Shown here piece by piece: positions 15,996 to 24,659 of a DNA stretch of 64,000 bases. Origin of the DNA: Nioella sp965215655. Its GTDB lineage: Bacteria; Pseudomonadota; Alphaproteobacteria; Rhodobacterales; Rhodobacteraceae. The DNA lies in the NCBI RefSeq assembly GCF_965215655.1, contig NZ_OZ244111.1:1116001-1180000 (forward strand), given 5' to 3'. Under the pieces are notes generated by a model. The model was not told the DNA's origin. It did not search any database and saw only the letters and a program-made list of their open reading frames with translations. A program made the position numbers and the translations under genes. Each line of letters starts with the position of its first letter. Positions within the stretch are counted from its first letter, which is position 1.

Positions 15996-16962
15996 CGATA
16001 TTGGCGAACTGGGTGCCGCTGGCACCGCCGCCATCGGTCTTGGACCAGTCGCGTTTGACGCCAAGGCGCAGCAGGATCGCCGAGGCCACGAAGACCGAAC
16101 TGTAGGTGCCCACCACGATGCCCCAGATCATCGCGAAGACGAAGCCGCGGATCACATCGCCACCCAGCACGAACAGCGCAATGAGCGCGATCAGCGTGGT
16201 GAAGGAGGTCATGACCGTCCGGCTCAGCGTATCGTTGATGGACAGGTTCAACACCTCTTTCAGCGGACGTTTCTTGAACTTGCGCAGGTTTTCCCGCACC
16301 CGGTCGAAGACGATCACGGTGTCGTTCAGGGAATAGCCCACGATGGTCAGAAGCGCCGCGATGATGGCCAGGTCAAAGCGGATTTGCAGCAGGCAGAAGA
16401 TGCCGATGGTCAGCGTCACGTCATGGATAAGGGCCGCCACGGCGCCAAGCGAGAACTGCCACTCGAAGCGCAGCCAGATATAGATCAGCACCGCCGCGAT
16501 GGCGAGTGTCACCGCGATGATCGCGGTTTGCACCAGTTCGCCGGACACGGTCGGGCCGACGCTTTCGACCGAAGGGAAGGTGATGGTCGGATCGACCTCC
16601 TGCAACACCGCTTCGATGGCGGCGATCGTCTCGGCGCTGACCGATTCCTGCCCGTCCTGAGCCTGCACATTGACCAGCGTCACATGTTCATCAGCCGCGA
16701 AGGTCGGGTCGAACACCTCGGTGATCGAGATATCACCAAGGTCCAGCCCCTGAAGCGCTTCGCGATAGGCCGCGACATCCACCTCGGAATGGGCTTCGGT
16801 GCGGATCGTGGTGCCGCCCCGGAAGTCGATGCCGAAATTCAGGCCGATGACGAAGAACAGCACGATCGAGGCCACGACGGCCACGCCCGACGCCACCAGC
16901 GCGACGCTGCTCAGCCGGAAGAAATCCCAATTGGTTTCGGAGGGTACAAGCTTCAGACGCAT
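15988..16962 (-). CDS. secF: protein translocase subunit SecF
   Basis: Six-helix inner-membrane partner of SecD that uses the proton gradient to complete Sec export (324 residues). The GIDFRGGT motif is near residue 50, and the C-terminal TLTIGIFCLLQIRFDLAIIAALLTIVGYSLNDTVIVFDRVREN region is the conserved membrane core. It follows secD by four bases. Confidence 0.96.
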   Translation of the reverse strand: MRLKLVPSETNWDFFRLSSVALVASGVAVVASIVLFFVIGLNFGIDFRGGTTIRTEAHSEVDVAAYREALQGLDLGDISITEVFDPTFAADEHVTLVNVQAQDGQESVSAETIAAIEAVLQEVDPTITFPSVESVGPTVSGELVQTAIIAVTLAIAAVLIYIWLRFEWQFSLGAVAALIHDVTLTIGIFCLLQIRFDLAIIAALLTIVGYSLNDTVIVFDRVRENLRKFKKRPLKEVLNLSINDTLSRTVMTSFTTLIALIALFVLGGDVIRGFVFAMIWGIVVGTYSSVFVASAILLRLGVKRDWSKTDGGGASGTQFANIDA

Positions 16963-16966
16963 CGGA

Positions 16967-18631
16967 TTACACCTCGATCTTCTTGGGACGGCGGCGTTCG
17001 AACCAGAGCAGGATTAGCAGCCGGGTGATGTAAATGGCCGTAAAGACCGACGTGATGATCCCAAGCCCGAGCGTGATCGCGAAGCCGCGCACCGGACCCG
17101 ACCCCATGACATAGAGGATCACCGCCGTGATGAAGGTGGTGATATTGGCGTCATAGATCGCCGAGCGGGCCTTTTCATAGCCAAGCTCGATGGCGCGGGC
17201 AGGCCCCTTTGCGGTCTTCAGTTCCTCGCGGATACGCTCGAAGATCAGAACATTGGCGTCCACCGCCATACCGATGGTCAGCACGATCCCGGCAATGCCT
17301 GGCAGGGTCAGCGTGGCCCCGATGGCCGAAAGCAGCCCGAAGATGAGGCCCACATTGATGATCAGCGCGATATTGGCGAAGACGCCGAACAACCCGTAGC
17401 TTCCGATCATGAAGATCAGCACGGCGATGCCCGCGACCATGGCCGCCACTTCGCCCGCCGCGATGCTGTCGGCGCCCAGTTCCGGGCCGATGGTGCGTTC
17501 TTCGAGGAAGGTCATCTCGGCGGGCAGCGCCCCGGCGCGCAGCAGAACCGCCAGTTCGGTCGAGCCTTCGACGGTGAAGTTGCCGCTGATCTGGCCAGAC
17601 CCGCCGCAGATCGCCTCTCGGATCGTCGGGGCGGACAGCACCTGTTCATCGAGCACGATGGCAAAGGGCGCGCCGACGTTGTTCTGGCTGTAGTCGCAGA
17701 ACGTCCGCGCCCCGGCGGTGTTCAGGCGGAAGGTGACGACCGGCTGTCCGTTCTGGTCGAAGGCGGGCTGTGCATCCGTCAGATCCTCGCCCGACAGCAC
17801 CGGCGATTGTTCCAGCCGGTAGAGCAGGCCCTCATCCTCCACATCCGGCAGCACGATCTCGCGCGCCCCGGCCTCCACGTCACTGCCGCTGCCGCGTCCG
17901 GTGACCGGGTGGAAGGTCAGTTGCGCGGTGGTGCCAATGAGGCGCTTCAATTCCTCGGCGCTGCCGATGCCGGGCACCTGGATCAGGATGCGGCGGTCGC
18001 CCTGGCGCTGGATCGTGGGTTCGCGGGTGCCGACCTCGTCGACGCGGCGGCGCACGATCTCGATCGACTGGCGCATGGTGCGGTCGTCGGTGGCGGCGCG
18101 TTCGGCCTCGGACAGGGTCACGATGATCGTGTCTCCCTCGGCCCGGATGTCCAGCGTCATTGCGCCAACAGCGGTGACGCTGCTGACCGGCTGCGACAGG
18201 GCGCGGACGGCCGCAAGCGCGGCGGTCATGCCGTCGGGCTGGGAAATCCGCACATGCAGTTCGTCGGACGGGGAGTCCTGCCGACGGATCGTTCCGACCG
18301 TGTCCCGCTCGTCGCGCAACGCGTCACGCACCTGCGGCCACAGCCCGTCCATCCGCGTGGCATAGACATCCTCGACCTGAACCTCGGCCAGCAGATGCGC
18401 GCCGCCGCGAAGGTCGAGACCGAGATTGACAAGCGAGGAGGGCAGGAAGCCCGGCCAGCCCGACAGATCCTCGGCCACATCGTCCGCGGTTGCGGTGCCG
18501 GCCTCGATGGCGGCTGCGGCGTCGTTATGGCGTTCCACCCGGGGGTAGAACAGGTTGGGCATCGCAAACGCGAGCCCGAGGGCGACGAGGCCCCAGATCA
18601 GAACCCGGTTCCAGAGGGGGATATTGAGCAT
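16967..18631 (-). CDS. secD: protein translocase subunit SecD
   Basis: Inner-membrane SecD (554 residues) with an N-terminal helix, the LGLDLRGGAHL motif (around residue 70), a large periplasmic domain and a C-terminal six-helix membrane core ending in GFAITLGLGIITSVFTAIYITRLL. Gene order yajC-secD-secF is standard. A 20-base gap follows yajC. Confidence 0.97.
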   Translation of the reverse strand: MLNIPLWNRVLIWGLVALGLAFAMPNLFYPRVERHNDAAAAIEAGTATADDVAEDLSGWPGFLPSSLVNLGLDLRGGAHLLAEVQVEDVYATRMDGLWPQVRDALRDERDTVGTIRRQDSPSDELHVRISQPDGMTAALAAVRALSQPVSSVTAVGAMTLDIRAEGDTIIVTLSEAERAATDDRTMRQSIEIVRRRVDEVGTREPTIQRQGDRRILIQVPGIGSAEELKRLIGTTAQLTFHPVTGRGSGSDVEAGAREIVLPDVEDEGLLYRLEQSPVLSGEDLTDAQPAFDQNGQPVVTFRLNTAGARTFCDYSQNNVGAPFAIVLDEQVLSAPTIREAICGGSGQISGNFTVEGSTELAVLLRAGALPAEMTFLEERTIGPELGADSIAAGEVAAMVAGIAVLIFMIGSYGLFGVFANIALIINVGLIFGLLSAIGATLTLPGIAGIVLTIGMAVDANVLIFERIREELKTAKGPARAIELGYEKARSAIYDANITTFITAVILYVMGSGPVRGFAITLGLGIITSVFTAIYITRLLILLWFERRRPKKIEV

Positions 18632-18651
18632 CGTCGCGCCTTCAGGTCAGA

Positions 18652-18933
18652 TTATTCGCTTGCGGGTTCGGTCTTGTTCACGACGCGCACGATGGTGTTG
18701 CGCACGACGCGGACCTTGACGTTGTCGGCCAGTTCGACCTCGACCTCGTCATCATCCTTGACCTTGGAGATCTTGCCGATGAAGCCACCAGAGGTGATGA
18801 CCTGGTCGCCCCGGCGCAGCGCCGCAACCATCGCCTCATGCGCCTTGCGCTGCTGCTGCTGCGGGCGGATCATGAGGAAATACATGATCACGAAGATCAG
18901 AATGAGCGGGATGAACCCGGCGATACCTTCCAT
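18652..18933 (-). CDS. yajC: preprotein translocase subunit YajC
   Basis: 93-residue single-helix accessory of SecDF. The helix is at about residues 5-21 (FIPLILIFVIMYFLMI), followed by RPQQQQRKAHEAMVAALRRGDQVITSGG, the signature. The start is at 18933 (MEGIAGF); the much longer upstream frame runs through the dispersed repeat and is not coding. Confidence 0.95.
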   Translation of the reverse strand: MEGIAGFIPLILIFVIMYFLMIRPQQQQRKAHEAMVAALRRGDQVITSGGFIGKISKVKDDDEVEVELADNVKVRVVRNTIVRVVNKTEPASE

Positions 18934-19152
18934 GGGGGCGTCCTTCTTGTTCCGTGGCGCGGGGCCTTTTGTTGGTCTTGAGCCCCCGCGAAATCGGCGG
19001 CACGTTACTGGCGCTAGGGACGAAGCGCAAGGCGCGCTGGCCGCGTTTGCCCCTCCCCAAGGCCGGTTAATGGGGGATATGGTGTGTGGATGGGGAAACG
19101 CAATGCGTGGAAGCGGCTTTCGGTGCGCGACATTTGCGGTCTGATTGTTCAG

Positions 19153-19327
19153 AGCCGCGCCATTGATGACGCGCGCGGGGGCGATCCCAGCCTCACTGAA
19201 GAGCACTTTATTTCTGCCAAGTTCGGATGACCTCGATTGCCTGCGCAGGTGTCGGCCAAATCGCCTCCGCCGGGGGCGCGTCGGCGATGGCGCGGCGGCT
19301 TCGCCTTGAGTCCGCGCGGGAGAGGGG
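19153..19327 (+). repeat. dispersed intergenic repeat, copy 2 (about 175 bp)
   Basis: Same orientation and landmarks as 9114-9312, lacking the roughly 24-base palindromic insert. Point differences are scattered (for example CAATCG to CGATTG, AAGCCCGG to AAGTTCGG), so the copies are old rather than recent duplicates. Confidence 0.8.
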
Positions 19328-19346
19328 TAGCGGGTCACAAATGAAA

Positions 19347-19376
19347 ACGCCGCGAGCGGCGTCCCCCTCGCGGCGT
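19347..19376 (-). terminator. rho-independent terminator of the cold-shock gene
   Basis: Ten-base arms ACGCCGCGAG (19347-19356) and CTCGCGGCGT (19367-19376) with a 10-base loop. On the minus strand the stem is followed by GTTTTCATTT. It lies about 30 bases past the stop codon of the cold-shock gene. Confidence 0.8.
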
Positions 19377-19403
19377 CTTTCGTTTTCCGGATCACCGGAT
19401 GGT

Positions 19404-19610
19404 TCAGAGCTTTTGCAGCTCCACCGCCGAGGCGCGGCCGTCGCGGCCTTCGCGCAGCTCGTAGCCGATCTTCTCGTTATCGGCGAGGCCGGTCAGCCCC
19501 GATCGTTCCACGGCCGAGATGTGCACGAACACATCCTTGCCGCCATCGTCGGGCGCGATGAAGCCATAACCTTTGGTGGTGTTGAACCATTTTACGGTGC
19601 CAGTGGGCAT
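19404..19610 (-). CDS. cspA: cold-shock protein (CspA family)
   Basis: Single cold-shock domain, 68 residues, binding single-stranded RNA. MPTGTVKWFNTTKGYGFI contains RNP1 (KGYGFI, residues 13-18) and DVFVHI (26-31) is RNP2. About 210 bases separate it from the divergent ArsC-like gene, leaving room for the long leader often used in cold-shock control; I cannot identify a structure there. Confidence 0.95.
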   Translation of the reverse strand: MPTGTVKWFNTTKGYGFIAPDDGGKDVFVHISAVERSGLTGLADNEKIGYELREGRDGRASAVELQKL

Positions 19611-19822
19611 GTCCGTTCTTCCTTCTCAAGTCTTCCTTGGTGCCACCCGCGAGATGCGGCGGCGTGGTGCCGACAGACACCCCCTGTCTGACGTCCTTGA
19701 GAGAGCGGGACAGCGAAAACCTGTTGTCACGGCAGAAAAGATGGGGTGATTTCAGAAAAACGCAAGGAATTTCGTGCGGCTGTCATGGGAATGTCACGGG
19801 GCTGCACATGAAGGAGGCTGAA

Positions 19823-20149
19823 ATGGAGCTATACGGGCTGAAGACCTGCGACACCTGCCGGAAGGCGCTGAAATCGCTTGAGGGCGCGGGGCAGTCCGTG
19901 CGGTTGGTGGACGTGCGGGCGGAGCCTTTGGGGGCGGATCAGCTGGCGGAGTTTCTGGGGGCGTTCGGCGATGCGTTGGTCAACACGCGGTCGACAACAT
20001 GGCGGGGCCTGTCGGAGGAGGAGCGCAAGGGCGCGCCTGCCGATCTGCTGGCCGCGTACCCCGCCTTGATGAAGCGCCCCGTGATCCGGGCGGAGGACGG
20101 GACGCTTTACCTTGGCTGGGGCAAGGAGGTTCAGGCGGCGCTGGCCTGA
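19823..20149 (+). CDS. ArsC/Spx-family thioredoxin-fold protein
   Basis: 108-residue protein with MELYGLKTCDTCRKALKSLE (CxxC at residues 9-12) and the KRPVI segment near the C-terminus, as in YffB/Spx-like arsenate-reductase relatives. Start at 19823 is supported by AAGGAGG at 19811-19817. It may be a glutathione-dependent reductase; the true substrate is unknown. Its 3' end overlaps the convergent DoxX gene by 19 bases. Confidence 0.85.
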   Translation: MELYGLKTCDTCRKALKSLEGAGQSVRLVDVRAEPLGADQLAEFLGAFGDALVNTRSTTWRGLSEEERKGAPADLLAAYPALMKRPVIRAEDGTLYLGWGKEVQAALA

Positions 20150-20700
20150 GGCAGCGCGCGGGCCCGCAGGGCGGCATCGACCGAGATAGGCCCCGCGCCG
20201 CGGAAGACCATATAGGCCAGCAGGAACACCCAGAAGGCGCGCTGATCAAGGATCAGGCTGTCGGAGCCCGCATCGAACCAAGCGCCGATCACGTCCGAGC
20301 CGACCCCATGGCCGACGATATCGACATAGCTTTGCACGAGGACAAAGCCGATCATCCCAAGCGCGGCCAGCCGGGTGAAAAGGCCAAGGACAATAAGGGC
20401 GGGCAGGATGAATTCCGCCCAGGTGCCCGCAACCACCACCAGCCGCCAGAACGCGCCAAGCTGGCTGGCGTCATAGCCCACGGCCTCCGACATGCGGGGC
20501 AGGATCTGCACATAGGCGTTGAAATTGGGCTGGAAGAGACCGGTGATGCCCTCACCCAGCTTGGTCATCCCGGAATTCCAGTAATAGACCATCAGGGTTG
20601 CGGCGAAGACGAAGCGCGCAAGCGTCGGCATCAGGATCGGCGCGAGCGTGGCTTCCAGCGCGTCAAAGAGGCGGTTGTGCAGGGAAACGAGGGTCCTCAT
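20131..20700 (-). CDS. DoxX-family membrane protein of the bufferin operon
   Basis: Four-helix inner-membrane protein (189 residues). VFAATLMVYYWNSGMTKLGEGI and AEFILPALIVLGLFTRLAALGMI are typical DoxX stretches. DoxX proteins are frequent last members of bufferin operons, where a role in membrane redox or export of the modified peptide has been suggested. The ATG overlaps the stop of the BufC-like gene by four bases (20697-20700), placing it firmly in this operon. Confidence 0.85.
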   Translation of the reverse strand: MRTLVSLHNRLFDALEATLAPILMPTLARFVFAATLMVYYWNSGMTKLGEGITGLFQPNFNAYVQILPRMSEAVGYDASQLGAFWRLVVVAGTWAEFILPALIVLGLFTRLAALGMIGFVLVQSYVDIVGHGVGSDVIGAWFDAGSDSLILDQRAFWVFLLAYMVFRGAGPISVDAALRARALPQASAA

Positions 20701-21440
20701 TGGTCGGGTCCTTTCTGGAGTGTCAGCGCGCCGGAGGTCAGGAACAGCGTCAGCAGCGGGGCAAGGTCGAGCCCCGGTTCGGCTTCGATGCTGCGTTCGA
20801 GGGCGAGGGCGATCGTGGTGCGCCCATCAAGCGCCCGAGCAAAGGCCGCGCCGCCTGCGGGCAGAAGATGGGGAATCGGGTCGAACTCGGGCCGGGTGAT
20901 CATGACCGTTTCGGCCTTGGGTTGCGGTTTGGGGGCGTCGGGCTGCGTGTTGCGACGCCAGATGCCGTGGATCGGGTAGAGCGAGGCGAGGATTTGGGTG
21001 GCGGGGGCAAGGACCGGCGTCAGCTCCATCAGCGTGTCCGGGTCCAGGCCAGCGGCGTTCAGCGGGTCCACATCGGCGGCGTGGTAGGAGCGGCGGATCG
21101 CCAGTTCCAGCCGAGCGATGTCGGCGAGGTAAGGATAGGCCGCAAGCGGCTGAAACTCTTCCAGAAAACCCGGCATCGCTGCCCCGTATTGCGACAGGGC
21201 GCGGCTGGTGGGCGGATGAGTGCGCGAGAAGATGAGAGCGAGCGTCCTGAAGCTTTTCTCGCCCAGAAGCTTCGCCAATACCGGAAACCCGGTTTCCAGC
21301 GCCTCGGTCAGCGAGGCGGCGAGGTTGTTGCGGTAGACGTTGAAGCGTTTGCCCGCCGGGCGGCCCTTTGGGTCCACCATGCCAGACGGTATGGGGGCGG
21401 CGGGGTCGAGAATGGCAGCAGTGAAATCGGATTGCAGCAT
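20697..21440 (-). CDS. bufC: BufC-like DUF2063 partner protein
   Basis: 247-residue cytosolic protein with the DUF2063 N-terminal domain (LQSDFTAAILDP, RFNVYRNNLAASLTEALETGFPVLAKLLGEKSF), named 'putative DNA-binding' in databases. In MNIO systems it acts as the partner that presents the precursor to the enzyme. The start at 21440 (MLQSDF) lies four bases from the bufB stop; the longer frame upstream runs inside bufB. Overlaps the DoxX gene downstream. Confidence 0.85.
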   Translation of the reverse strand: MLQSDFTAAILDPAAPIPSGMVDPKGRPAGKRFNVYRNNLAASLTEALETGFPVLAKLLGEKSFRTLALIFSRTHPPTSRALSQYGAAMPGFLEEFQPLAAYPYLADIARLELAIRRSYHAADVDPLNAAGLDPDTLMELTPVLAPATQILASLYPIHGIWRRNTQPDAPKPQPKAETVMITRPEFDPIPHLLPAGGAAFARALDGRTTIALALERSIEAEPGLDLAPLLTLFLTSGALTLQKGPDQ

Positions 21441-21444
21441 CGGA

Positions 21445-22299
21445 TCACACCAGGGCCGGTTGCAGGATCGCATCGGCGCGGGCGGCTTCGGCCTCCAGCA
21501 CCGGGAAATCGGGCACGTTATTGTCCCATTCAATGAGCGTCGGCTTGGCGCCTCCGCGCGCAATAGTGTGCGCGTAGAGCGTCCAGACCGGATCCACCAC
21601 CTCGCGTCCGTGGCTGTCGATCAGCAGCGGCGCGCCATGCTCGTCTTCATCCTCATAATGGCCGCCCAGATGGATTTCGCCCACCTGCGCCAGCGGGAAG
21701 GCGTCGATATAGGCGACCGGGTCCCAGGTCTGGTTGGTGGCGGAGACGAAGACGTTGTTCACATCCAGCAGCAGCCCGCAGCCCGTGCGCTTTGCGATTT
21801 CCGAAAGAAACGTGACCTCATCCATCGTGGATTCCGCAAAGGCGAGATAGGTGGAAGGGTTTTCCAGCAGCATCGGACGCGCGAGAGCCTCCTGCACCTC
21901 GTCGATATGGTCTGCGACGCGGGCCAAAGTGGCCTCGGTATAGGGCAGGGGCAGCAGGTCGTTCAGGTAGTGATCGCCATGGGTGGACCAGGCGAGATGT
22001 TCCGAGAAGCTGGCGGGATTCAGCCAGTCGCAGAGATGCTTGAGGCGGGCAAGATGGTCGGGATCGAGCCGTCCTTCGCCGCCGATGGACAGGCCGACAC
22101 CATGCACCGAAATCGGGAAGCGGTCTGCAAGTGCGCGCAGTTGGGCCAGCGGGCGGCCACCGTCGCCCATGTAGTTTTCGGCATGGACTTCCAGCCAGTG
22201 GAACGCGCCGGGTCCGCTAATAAGAGATTGGAAATGCTGGGGTTTGTACCCGATGCCCGACAGGTTGGGCAGACGGTTATCCTGCGCGAGGTCATACAT
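21445..22299 (-). CDS. bufB: BufB-like multinuclear non-heme iron oxidase (DUF692)
   Basis: TIM-barrel enzyme (284 residues) of the MNIO family that oxidatively modifies cysteines in a ribosomally made peptide. Metal-ligand motifs are complete: SVHGVGLSIGG (64-74), SEHLAW (99-104), LENPSTY (145-151), LLLDVNN (176-182), EIHLGGH (208-214), DSHG (228-231) and IEWDNNVP (256-263). The substrate gene lies immediately upstream and the partner DUF2063 gene downstream. In studied bufferins, cysteines become thiooxazoles that bind copper. Confidence 0.92.
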   Translation of the reverse strand: MYDLAQDNRLPNLSGIGYKPQHFQSLISGPGAFHWLEVHAENYMGDGGRPLAQLRALADRFPISVHGVGLSIGGEGRLDPDHLARLKHLCDWLNPASFSEHLAWSTHGDHYLNDLLPLPYTEATLARVADHIDEVQEALARPMLLENPSTYLAFAESTMDEVTFLSEIAKRTGCGLLLDVNNVFVSATNQTWDPVAYIDAFPLAQVGEIHLGGHYEDEDEHGAPLLIDSHGREVVDPVWTLYAHTIARGGAKPTLIEWDNNVPDFPVLEAEAARADAILQPALV

Positions 22300-22327
22300 G
22301 GCGTGTCCCTTGGGTCTTTGGCAGAAG

Positions 22328-22352
22328 CCCCCGGCCCTTTGTGGACCGGGGG
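22328..22352 (-). terminator. hairpin between precursor and enzyme genes (attenuator-like)
   Basis: Arms CCCCCGG (22328-22334) and CCGGGGG (22346-22352), 7 bp, in the 68-base gap between the precursor and MNIO genes. No strong T run follows on the minus strand, so it is more likely an RNA stabiliser or partial terminator than a full stop. Confidence 0.5.
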
Positions 22353-22367
22353 TGAAGGTCAGCGCGA

Positions 22368-22766
22368 TCAGCTGTCCATTTCTTCGTCTTCCATCATCTC
22401 GTCCATCATCGAGACATCGCGGTACTGGGCCAGAACATCCTCGGCCAGACCATCGGGAAGATCGCGGGCCAGACCGATGTAACCGTCGGCTTCCAGCGAG
22501 GCCTCGGATTCGCCCATGCGGCCGTCGGGCAGTTCGATCTCGGCGCAGGTGCCGGCGGGGACCAGTGTCCAGGCGTTGCCCTGATAGTCGATGGTGGAGG
22601 ACCCGGCGCAGGTGGTGCCGGGGCCTGCGGCGCAGCCGTTTTCACCGGCCAGCGAAACGCCGTAGCACTTTTCCATCGCCTGCGCTGAGGCAGAGGTGGT
22701 GGTAACGGCGCCCAGTGCGGCGGCAACGGCGCCCATCAGGGCCAGCGATTTGAATTGGGTCGACAT
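22368..22766 (-). CDS. bufA1: bufferin-type precursor (DUF2282, BufA1-like)
   Basis: 132-residue exported precursor: signal peptide to about residue 29 (cleavage after SASA), then the core EKCYGVSLAGENGC...GTTCAG...YQGNAWTLVPAGTC, with four cysteines at 34, 45, 53 and 74. This is the DUF2282 pattern. Start at 22766 (MSTQFKSLALMG) follows AGGGAG. Unusually, a tail of about 55 residues follows the core, ending in the Met- and acid-rich MMDEMMEDEEMDS. The family is known to sequester copper in the periplasm after cysteine modification; that role here is inferred from the operon. Confidence 0.9.
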   Translation of the reverse strand: MSTQFKSLALMGAVAAALGAVTTTSASAQAMEKCYGVSLAGENGCAAGPGTTCAGSSTIDYQGNAWTLVPAGTCAEIELPDGRMGESEASLEADGYIGLARDLPDGLAEDVLAQYRDVSMMDEMMEDEEMDS

Positions 22767-23118
22767 GGGGTAGCTCCCTAAAACTGATATTTTCCGTGTC
22801 CCACCCGTCGAGCGGGTGATGGGGAATTGGTAAGTCGCCGCGTCGATCACTGGCCAGTCACAGGCCCGTCAAGCACGCGTGCGTGACCCTCTGTCAGGGT
22901 GGCGTGAGGCGGGCCGGTTGGGTTGGAAGGTGTGAATATTAAATGAAATCATGTGTTTGTGGGAAAGATTCCACCTGGGGGAAGGTGACGGGTTTCTGCC
23001 TTCCGCCTCGTCCCGTCCGTGAAATGTTTCAACCGAAAGTGGTGCCTTGGGCTTGGCTGACTGGCAGATCGTGCCTATCTCGGGCTTCGAACAGGCAAGA
23101 AACCAACGGAGAGCCTTC
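22767..23118. other. spacer with promoter region of the bufferin operon
   Basis: 352 bases between the divergent precursor gene and the small membrane protein gene. An inverted repeat CACCCG-5-CGGGTG (22802-22818) lies about 40 bases upstream of the precursor start and could be an operator. I could not identify a metal-responsive box or sigma-factor motif with confidence. The short frames in here look like chance. Confidence 0.5.
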
Positions 23119-23487
23119 ATGCGCAACGCAGCCCTCGTTCTGGGAATCATCGGCGGCATTCTGGGAATGATCGTCGGGTTCTTCGGTTATGGTTACGTGA
23201 CCTTCATCGACCATTTCGGCGAGGTGCCGGACATTGCCAGACAAGTGGACAACCCCGATCTGATCAAGGCGGCGAGCATCATTTCGCCCATCCTGGCGCT
23301 GGCAGGCGGGGCCATGGCGCGGGCGCGGGCGCTGTGGGGTGGTATCTTCATGCTGCTGTCAGCGGCGGGCATGTACTATGCCTTCGGCTTTGGCGTCTTC
23401 ACCATGTTCCCGATTGCGCTTTGTGGTCTGGGTGGTCTTCTGGCCCTCGCGGCGGGGCGGCCGGATGAGGAAGTGAGCCACTTCTGA
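23119..23487 (+). CDS. small polytopic membrane protein, unknown function
   Basis: 122 residues with three or four hydrophobic segments: residues 4-27 (AALVLGIIGGILGMIVGFFGYG), about 52-66, 72-90 and 92-112. The N-terminal layout is like DUF4064-type proteins but I would not assign it firmly. The start at 23119 is preceded by CGGAGAG. It is divergent from the bufferin operon and converges with the epimerase gene, two bases away. Confidence 0.65.
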   Translation: MRNAALVLGIIGGILGMIVGFFGYGYVTFIDHFGEVPDIARQVDNPDLIKAASIISPILALAGGAMARARALWGGIFMLLSAAGMYYAFGFGVFTMFPIALCGLGGLLALAAGRPDEEVSHF

Positions 23488-23489
23488 TC

Positions 23490-24557
23490 TTACAGGACGG
23501 CGCGCAGCACCGACAGCGCGCCGCGTTTCCATGGCACCCTGTGGGTCACGCCTGCGCCCTTGGCGATCCGGTCGCGGTTCGCCAGGTACCAGTCGAAGTT
23601 GCGCAGCAGAGCGTCGATATTGGAATGGCGCGGTACGAAGCCCAGTTTCTCTCGGGCGCGGTCGATGCTGACAAAACTGTCTTTCGCGGCGGTCTCATAG
23701 ATCCATTTATAGAGCGGCGACAAATGCACCGCCTCCAGCCCGCGCAGGGTCCAGATGGCGGGGGTGGCGGGAAAGCCGATGATGCGTTTGCCGAAGCCCG
23801 CGCGGTCCAGCACCGCCTGAAAGCTTTCGCGCATGGTGCCGAACTCTGCCGCGCCAATGTTGAATGTGTCGTTGACGGTCTCGGCCTCGCCAAAGGCACT
23901 GAGACAGATCGCTGCGTTCAGGTCGTCCACATCCAGTAGCTGATAACGGTTCTGCCCCGATCCCAAGACCGGGAAATTATGCCCGGTCGAGGCGAAGTCA
24001 TAGAGCAGTTCGAAAGCGCCGAGCCGTTCGGGGCCGACAAAGCTTTTCGGGCGAAGGACCGGCAGCACCAGCCCATCCGCGCGAAACTGTCGGCAAAGCT
24101 TTTCCGCAGCCACTTTCGATTCCCCGTAAGGCCCCACGCCCTGCATCGGATCGGCCTCCACCAGCGGGTGGTGATCGGGGATGCCGTAGACGGCGGTTGA
24201 GGAGATATGAACAAAGCGGCGGATTCCCTTGCGAAGCGCCGAGGCGAGCAGCATTTGGGTGCCGTCCACATTGGTGGAATGAATTTCTTCTGCGCTGGCC
24301 AGCGGCAGGGCCGCCGCGCAATGAATGACAATGTCGATGCCCCCGAAAGCGCGGTCTTGAAGCGAGAGGTCGCGGATATCGCCCTGCAAAACGTCGATCC
24401 GGTCCGCCTCCGGGTAGGTGAAGGGGGCGATGTCCCAACTGCGCAGGGTATGGCCCCGGTCCAGCAGGTATCGGATCAGGTTGATACCGAGGAAACCTGC
24501 CCCGCCGGTGACGAGGATGGATTTTGGGGCGATTGTGGATTTGGTTGGCGCTGTCAT
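23490..24557 (-). CDS. NAD-dependent epimerase/dehydratase (extended SDR)
   Basis: 355-residue Rossmann-fold enzyme acting on nucleotide sugars or a similar substrate. ILVTGGAGFLGINLIRYLLDRGH is the dinucleotide-binding motif (near residues 14-36). Catalytic Ser is in VHISSTAVYG and the YxxxK pair in YGESKVAAEK. The start at 24557 follows the thrS terminator on the same strand. No polysaccharide genes lie nearby, so the substrate is open. Confidence 0.88.
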   Translation of the reverse strand: MTAPTKSTIAPKSILVTGGAGFLGINLIRYLLDRGHTLRSWDIAPFTYPEADRIDVLQGDIRDLSLQDRAFGGIDIVIHCAAALPLASAEEIHSTNVDGTQMLLASALRKGIRRFVHISSTAVYGIPDHHPLVEADPMQGVGPYGESKVAAEKLCRQFRADGLVLPVLRPKSFVGPERLGAFELLYDFASTGHNFPVLGSGQNRYQLLDVDDLNAAICLSAFGEAETVNDTFNIGAAEFGTMRESFQAVLDRAGFGKRIIGFPATPAIWTLRGLEAVHLSPLYKWIYETAAKDSFVSIDRAREKLGFVPRHSNIDALLRNFDWYLANRDRIAKGAGVTHRVPWKRGALSVLRAVL

Positions 24558-24607
24558 GCACCGACTTAAGCGCGGGGTCGGGCAGGGGGATATGACCTGG
24601 ATCAACT

Positions 24608-24638
24608 GAAAAGGCCGGCCCCTTTCGGAACCGGCCCC
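24608..24638 (-). terminator. rho-independent terminator of thrS
   Basis: On the minus strand GGCCGG and CCGGCC (24613-24618 and 24631-24636) form a stem with a 12-base loop, followed by TTTTC. It lies about 20 bases past the thrS stop. Confidence 0.65.
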
Positions 24639-24659
24639 GAGTTGCTTTGCGCGGATGGA

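Larger units (their letters stand above)
18934..19403. other. gene-free spacer between yajC and the cold-shock gene
   Basis: 470 bases without a credible gene. It must contain the yajC-secDF promoter. It carries the second copy of the dispersed repeat (19153-19327) and, at its right end, the cold-shock terminator. I see nothing else. Confidence 0.7.

Noticed and set aside
22869..23170. Short frames on both strands in the spacer beside the bufferin precursor
   Set aside because: No ribosome-binding site or coding-like composition; probably chance.
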